From: Candidatus Benthicola azotiphorus
Lineage (GTDB): Bacteria; Gemmatimonadota; Gemmatimonadetes; Palauibacterales; Palauibacteraceae
Reading direction: 5' to 3'
NCBI GenBank assembly: GCA_947581745.1
Contig: CANPVW010000284.1
Span: 1 to 18,783, forward strand
Length of the DNA stretch: 18,783 nucleotides
Every line of letters begins with the position of its first letter. Positions within the stretch are counted from its first letter, which is position 1. Below the pieces are notes generated by a model. It ran no database searches, was not told where the DNA came from, and was given only the letters and a program-made list of their open reading frames with translations. Below are positions 15,058 to 18,783 of the stretch, one piece after another. The position numbers and the translations under genes are program-made.

Positions 15058-17154
15058 ATGGCACACAGGATTGAGAAGGAGTTCGCGGGTCGGAAGCTGA
15101 TCCTCGAGACGGGCAGGATGGCGCGGCAGGCGGACGGAGCCGTGCTCGCTCAGTATGGAGATACGGTGGTACTGGTGACGGCGATGGCGGAGCGGAGGCC
15201 GTCCCGGTTCCCGTTCTTCCCCCTCACGGTCGAATACCGGGCCAAGACGTATGCCGCCGGGAAGTTCCCGGGCGGGTTCATCAAGCGAGAGGGACGTCCG
15301 AGCGACAAGGAGATCGTCTCGGCCCGTCAGATCGACCGGCCGTTGCGCCCCCTGTTTCCCGACGACTACCAGAACGAGACGCAGGTCGCCTGCTTCATCA
15401 TCTCGGCCGATCAGGAGAACGACGCCGACGTTCTCGGCATGCTCGGCGCCTCCGCGGCGCTGACCATCTCGCCGATTCCGTGGGGTGGACCTATCGCCGG
15501 TGTCCGGGTCGGCCGGGTTTCGGGTGAGTGGGTAATCAACCCCACGTTCGAGCAGCTCGAGTACTCGGACATGGACATCGTGGTCGCCGGGACCGACGAA
15601 TCGATCGTCATGGTCGAGGGGGCTTCGGTCGAGATCAGCGAGGAAGATCTCATTTCCGTGCTCGAGGTAGGCCACGAGGCGATCCGGGAACTGATCGCGA
15701 TCCAGCACGAGCTGCTGGAGATGGTCGGCGGCCCCCCGCAGAAGTTCGAGTACGAGCCCAAGGGGGTATCGGCGGACTTCGAAGCCGCTGTCAGGGAGAG
15801 GGCGGCCAGCAAGGTCGAGGAGGCGCTCTCGCTTCCGAACAAGGAGGAGCGGAACCAGGCCCTTTCGGCGCTGAGAGAGTCCGTGACGGACGATCTGCAG
15901 GGTGACGAGCAGTTTGCAGAGCACCTCGACGACATCTCGAGCGTGATGAAGGGTCTCGAGAAGGAGACGATGCGCCGTCAGATCCTGGAGCGAGGTGAGC
16001 GGGTGGACGGCCGCGGGCTGGACGAGATCCGCCCGATCTCGTGTGACGTCGGCATCCTGCCTCGGACGCACGGTTCGGCGTTGTTCACGCGGGGCCAGAC
16101 CCAGGCGTTGTGCGTAAGCACGCTGGGGACGATCCAGGACGAGCAGCGGATCGACTCCATCGATGTCCGCGAGGAGACGTCCAAGTCCTTCATGCTGCAC
16201 TACAACTTCCCCCCCTTCTCGGTGGGCGAGGTGCGGCCGTTCCGCGGTCCGGGCCGCCGTGAGATCGGACACGGGATGCTGGCCGAGCGTGCGCTTCAAT
16301 CGCTGCTGCCCGCGTACGACGAGTTCCCCTATACGATCCGAATCGTGTCCGACATCCTGGAATCGAACGGGTCGAGTTCGATGGCCACGGTGTGCGGCGG
16401 CTCGCTCTCCCTCATGGACGCGGGAGTTCCGCTGCGGGCGCCGTGCGCGGGCGTGGCGATGGGGCTGATCAAGGAGGGCGATTCGGTGGCGGTTCTCACG
16501 GACATTCTCGGGATCGAGGATGCCCTGGGCGACATGGACTTCAAGGTCGCCGGCACCGCGGATGGCATCACGGCCATCCAGATGGACATCAAGATCGGCG
16601 GACTCAGTCTGGAGACGATGCGCGAGGCACTGGAGAGGGCCCGCAAGGGGAGGCTCCACATTCTCGAGGTGATGCGCCAGACACTGGGCGAGCCGCGGTC
16701 GGAGATGTCGCGGTACGCGCCGAGGATCATGACGATTCAGATCAATCCCGAGAAGATCGGCGAGGTCATCGGGCCGAAGGGCAAGACGATCCGGAGCATT
16801 CAGGAGCAGACGGGCGCCCAGATCAACATCGAAGACAGCGGGGTGGTCACGGTGTCGTCGATCTCGGGCGAGGGCGGGGAAAAGGCCCGGGCGATGATCG
16901 AGGCGATCGTCGAGGAGCCCGAGGTCGGCCGGATCTACGAGGGCGTCGTCAAGAACACGACGACCTTCGGGGCTTTCGTGGAGATCATTCCGGGCACGGA
17001 GGGTCTGTGTCATATCTCGGAGCTCGAGGAAGGGCGCACCGAGAATACGGAAGACGTCGTGCAGCCGGGCGACGTGGTCAAGGTGAAGCTGCTGGCGATC
17101 GACGAGCGCGGACGTCTGAAGCTCTCGCGCCGGGCCGCCATGTCCGCGAACTGA
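15058..17154 (+). CDS. pnp: Polyribonucleotide nucleotidyltransferase (PNPase)
   Basis: Phosphorolytic 3'-5' exoribonuclease of mRNA turnover, a trimer that can join the degradosome. Length is 698 residues. The first RNase PH-like domain carries FFPLTVEYRAKTYAAGKFPGG and the RQIDRPLRPLFP motif; an all-alpha linker follows, then the second, catalytic RNase PH domain with GDMDFKVAGTADG (Asp at 492 and 494). The KH domain shows IGEVIGPKGKTIRSI, and the S1 domain shows YEGVVKNTTTFGAFVEI. The protein ends just after S1, without the long tail some lineages have. ATG 15058 lies behind a purine-rich stretch (AAAGAGAAGAAAGAAGAG), a diffuse ribosome binding site. The rpsO-pnp order is widely conserved. 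Confidence 0.97.
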   Translation: MAHRIEKEFAGRKLILETGRMARQADGAVLAQYGDTVVLVTAMAERRPSRFPFFPLTVEYRAKTYAAGKFPGGFIKREGRPSDKEIVSARQIDRPLRPLFPDDYQNETQVACFIISADQENDADVLGMLGASAALTISPIPWGGPIAGVRVGRVSGEWVINPTFEQLEYSDMDIVVAGTDESIVMVEGASVEISEEDLISVLEVGHEAIRELIAIQHELLEMVGGPPQKFEYEPKGVSADFEAAVRERAASKVEEALSLPNKEERNQALSALRESVTDDLQGDEQFAEHLDDISSVMKGLEKETMRRQILERGERVDGRGLDEIRPISCDVGILPRTHGSALFTRGQTQALCVSTLGTIQDEQRIDSIDVREETSKSFMLHYNFPPFSVGEVRPFRGPGRREIGHGMLAERALQSLLPAYDEFPYTIRIVSDILESNGSSSMATVCGGSLSLMDAGVPLRAPCAGVAMGLIKEGDSVAVLTDILGIEDALGDMDFKVAGTADGITAIQMDIKIGGLSLETMREALERARKGRLHILEVMRQTLGEPRSEMSRYAPRIMTIQINPEKIGEVIGPKGKTIRSIQEQTGAQINIEDSGVVTVSSISGEGGEKARAMIEAIVEEPEVGRIYEGVVKNTTTFGAFVEIIPGTEGLCHISELEEGRTENTEDVVQPGDVVKVKLLAIDERGRLKLSRRAAMSAN

Positions 17155-17197
17155 GCCGAACTCCGCATTCGGGTCTTCCCGAGAGACCGGAGATGTC

Positions 17198-18463
17198 GTG
17201 ATCGCGGAAGCGGCAGAGACGACGGAGCGCCTGGACCCTGAGGTCCGGCGCTCCGTTCTTCCTTCGGGCACCGTCGTCCTGACGGAAGCGATGGACTCGG
17301 TGCGCTCGGTGGCCACCGGGGTCTGGGTGAGACGTGGGACGGCCCACGAGCACCCGGATTGTCGGGGTGCCGCGCACCTCCTCGAGCACATGGTGTTCAA
17401 GGGAACCAGAAGGCGCTCGGCGCGAGACATCGCGGCGGCCATCGAGGATGCCGGTGGCTCCCTGGATGCCTACACGACCCACGAACATACGTCATTTCAG
17501 GTGCGCGTTCCCTCCGATCACCTCCAGACCGGCCTCGACGTGCTCGCCGATCTGGTCTTCTACCCGTCTCTCCGCGCGAAGGACCTCCGAATGGAAAAAG
17601 GCGTGGTGCTCGAGGAGATCGCGCGGACCGAGGAGACGGCCGACGACCTGGTGTTCGAGCTCCACTCCGAGTTTCTGTACGACGGGCACCCGTACGGCGC
17701 CCCGATCCTGGGAACCCGCGAGACGGTGGAGGCCATGGACACCGGGCTCCTCCGGAGATTGCACGCCGGGGCCTACCGCCCCGAGAACCTCGTCGTCGCC
17801 GCCGCGGGGCAGGTCGATCACGAGGACCTCCTCGAGAAGGTCCGGCGGCTGTGGCCCGCCTCGGGGAATGGCGCGGGGGGCGAGGAAGTGCCGGAGCTCC
17901 TGTCGACGGCGCGCGGCCGCAAGGTGGTGAGCCGCCCCGGCGGGCGGCAGGTGCACGTGGTCGCGGGAGGCCTGGGGCTGGATCACGCCAGTCCGCTGCG
18001 GCACGCCGCGATCCTGGTTGGGCAGGCGTTCGGTGGAGGAATGAGCTCGAGGTTGTTCCAGCGCCTTCGGGAAGAGCTGGGGCTCGCCTATTCGGTGTTC
18101 TCGTTCCAGTCGTTCTACGCCAGGGGCGGTCACCTGGGAGCGTATCTGGGCACCCGGCCCGAGACGGCCGAACAGGCCCGCGATGTACTGTTGGAAGAGA
18201 TGCGACGGCTCAGCGAGACCGGGCTGTCGGCCGCCGAACTCGGAGCGGTGAAGGAACAGATCAAGGGCCAGATCCTGCTGTCCCTGGAGTCACCTGCGGC
18301 ACGCATGCACAGGCTCGCAGCGCTGGTCCTGTACGGGGAGCCGTATCGGAACCTCGACGCGCTCGTCGATCTGATCGACGGGATCGATCTCGCTCAAGCG
18401 GACGAGGTCTCCAGGTTGTATGATCCGGAGGGGGTAGCGGTCCTGGAACTGTGGCCCGCATAA
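17198..18463 (+). CDS. M16-family zinc metallopeptidase (processing-peptidase-like)
   Basis: Insulinase/pitrilysin-family peptidase of 421 residues, the single-unit size of PqqL/mitochondrial-processing-peptidase-like members. The inverted zinc motif HLLEH is at residues 60-64 (HxxEH), with the third ligand a Glu of the VVLEEI segment near 138-139, at the expected distance. The C-terminal half has the usual LREELGLAYSVFSF motif (R/Y substrate-binding region). Both halves look complete, so it is probably active. No signal peptide is seen, so cytoplasmic. The start is GTG 17198 with GGAG (17189-17192) 5 bases upstream. It follows pnp by 43 bases, a neighbourhood found in several phyla, and may share the pnp transcript. 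Substrate unknown. Confidence 0.92.
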   Translation: MIAEAAETTERLDPEVRRSVLPSGTVVLTEAMDSVRSVATGVWVRRGTAHEHPDCRGAAHLLEHMVFKGTRRRSARDIAAAIEDAGGSLDAYTTHEHTSFQVRVPSDHLQTGLDVLADLVFYPSLRAKDLRMEKGVVLEEIARTEETADDLVFELHSEFLYDGHPYGAPILGTRETVEAMDTGLLRRLHAGAYRPENLVVAAAGQVDHEDLLEKVRRLWPASGNGAGGEEVPELLSTARGRKVVSRPGGRQVHVVAGGLGLDHASPLRHAAILVGQAFGGGMSSRLFQRLREELGLAYSVFSFQSFYARGGHLGAYLGTRPETAEQARDVLLEEMRRLSETGLSAAELGAVKEQIKGQILLSLESPAARMHRLAALVLYGEPYRNLDALVDLIDGIDLAQADEVSRLYDPEGVAVLELWPA

Positions 18464-18492
18464 TCCCCTCTGGTCGGTCGAACAGGTCTTTC

Positions 18493-18515
18493 CGGCGTCT
18501 TCCCGACGCCGTTTT
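18493..18515 (+). terminator. Intrinsic terminator after the M16 peptidase gene
   Basis: CGGCGTC (18493-18499) pairs perfectly with GACGCCG (18505-18511) over a 5-base loop, followed by four Ts (18512-18515). It lies 30 bases past the stop codon and ends the pnp-M16 transcript. Confidence 0.7.
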
Positions 18516-18575
18516 GGCGAGCCGGACCTCACGGTTCCGAATCGCCCTCGAAAGAATTGAAAAAGGAGCTACACC

Positions 18576-18783
18576 ATGATCGTGGGGGTTCCGAAGGAGA
18601 TCAAGTCGCACGAGAACCGCATCGCCGTCGTTCCGGGCGGTGTGGAGGCTCTGGTCGCTCTGGGGCACGAGGTCCTGGTGGAGAAGGACGGTGGACTCGG
18701 GAGCGGCTTCGAGGACTCGGCGTACACGGCGGTCGGGGCGGAGATCGTCCGGGACGTAGATGAACTGTGGGCGCGGGCGGACA
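18576..18783 (+). CDS. ald: Alanine dehydrogenase, N-terminal part (3' end outside window)
   Basis: NAD-dependent enzyme that interconverts L-alanine with pyruvate and ammonia. Only the first 69 residues are present. The N-terminus MIVGVPKEIKSHENRIAV is characteristic of the family and includes the substrate-binding Arg15; the later GHEVLVEK and GSGFEDSAY segments also fit. The related transhydrogenase alpha subunit is less likely with this exact opening. ATG 18576 follows a good AAAAAGGAG ribosome binding site. It is separated from the peptidase gene by a terminator, so it should have its own promoter, though I saw no convincing one in the 112-base gap. Confidence 0.9.
   Translation, partial: MIVGVPKEIKSHENRIAVVPGGVEALVALGHEVLVEKDGGLGSGFEDSAYTAVGAEIVRDVDELWARAD

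Noticed and set aside
14704..17442. 912-codon open frame antisense to rpsO, pnp and the M16 gene
   Set aside because: Shadow of high third-position GC in pnp; the product is Arg/His/Leu/Asp-rich without any recognisable domain, and no ribosome binding site or promoter supports it.

Overview
The window is 18.8 kb of GC-rich bacterial chromosome made almost entirely of densely packed housekeeping genes. No mobile element, CRISPR array, tRNA or rRNA was seen. The largest gene-free gaps are about 150-180 bases (3894-4044, 4510-4690, 6781-6950, 14894-15057), and each is described under a feature or finding. Strong third-position GC leaves long open frames on the antisense strands; these are treated as shadows. 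A high-GC, free-living or host-associated bacterium such as a Gemmatimonadota-like lineage would fit the gene order and the neighbouring M16 peptidase and alanine dehydrogenase. That assignment is a low-confidence guess, because no rRNA or marker comparison was possible.

Layout. (1) 1-749: 3' end of a UvrD/PcrA-type helicase. (2) 771-2444: a predicted lipoprotein of the YtcJ-like amidohydrolase family. (3) On the minus strand, 2449-3893: a two-gene unit in which a one-span coiled-coil membrane protein (DUF948-like) overlaps by 4 nt a secreted zinc-dependent phospholipase C-like protein. (4) 4045-4509, minus strand: an orphan PTS EIIA (PtsN-like) protein. It diverges from murA, and back-to-back sigma70-type promoters lie between them. 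(5) 4691-6780: murA, whose active-site Cys is replaced by Asp (expected intrinsic fosfomycin insensitivity), coupled to pgeF (YfiH family), apparently through a CTG start. (6) 6781-14512: promoter and rimP-leader-like hairpin, then rimP-nusA-ylxQ-infB-ylxP-rbfA-truB-ribF, the classic transcription/translation-maturation operon. (7) 14546-17154: a strong promoter, rpsO, a very strong terminator/attenuator-like structure, and pnp. (8) 17198-18463: an M16 zinc peptidase followed by an intrinsic terminator. (9) 18576-end: 5' end of alanine dehydrogenase.

How it fits together. The rimP-to-pnp segment makes ribosome maturation factors (RimP, RbfA, and TruB for tRNA), initiation factor IF2, the elongation/antitermination factor NusA, ribosomal protein S15 and the RNA-degrading PNPase. 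This is one growth-rate-linked gene-expression module. The murA-pgeF pair covers the first committed step of peptidoglycan synthesis and the removal of wrongly built precursors. The points most worth a second look are the MurA Cys-to-Asp change, the apparent CTG start of pgeF, the leader and attenuator structures before rimP and between rpsO and pnp, and the uncharacterised coiled-coil/phospholipase pair. No wholly novel system was seen; most of the window is ordinary core genome.
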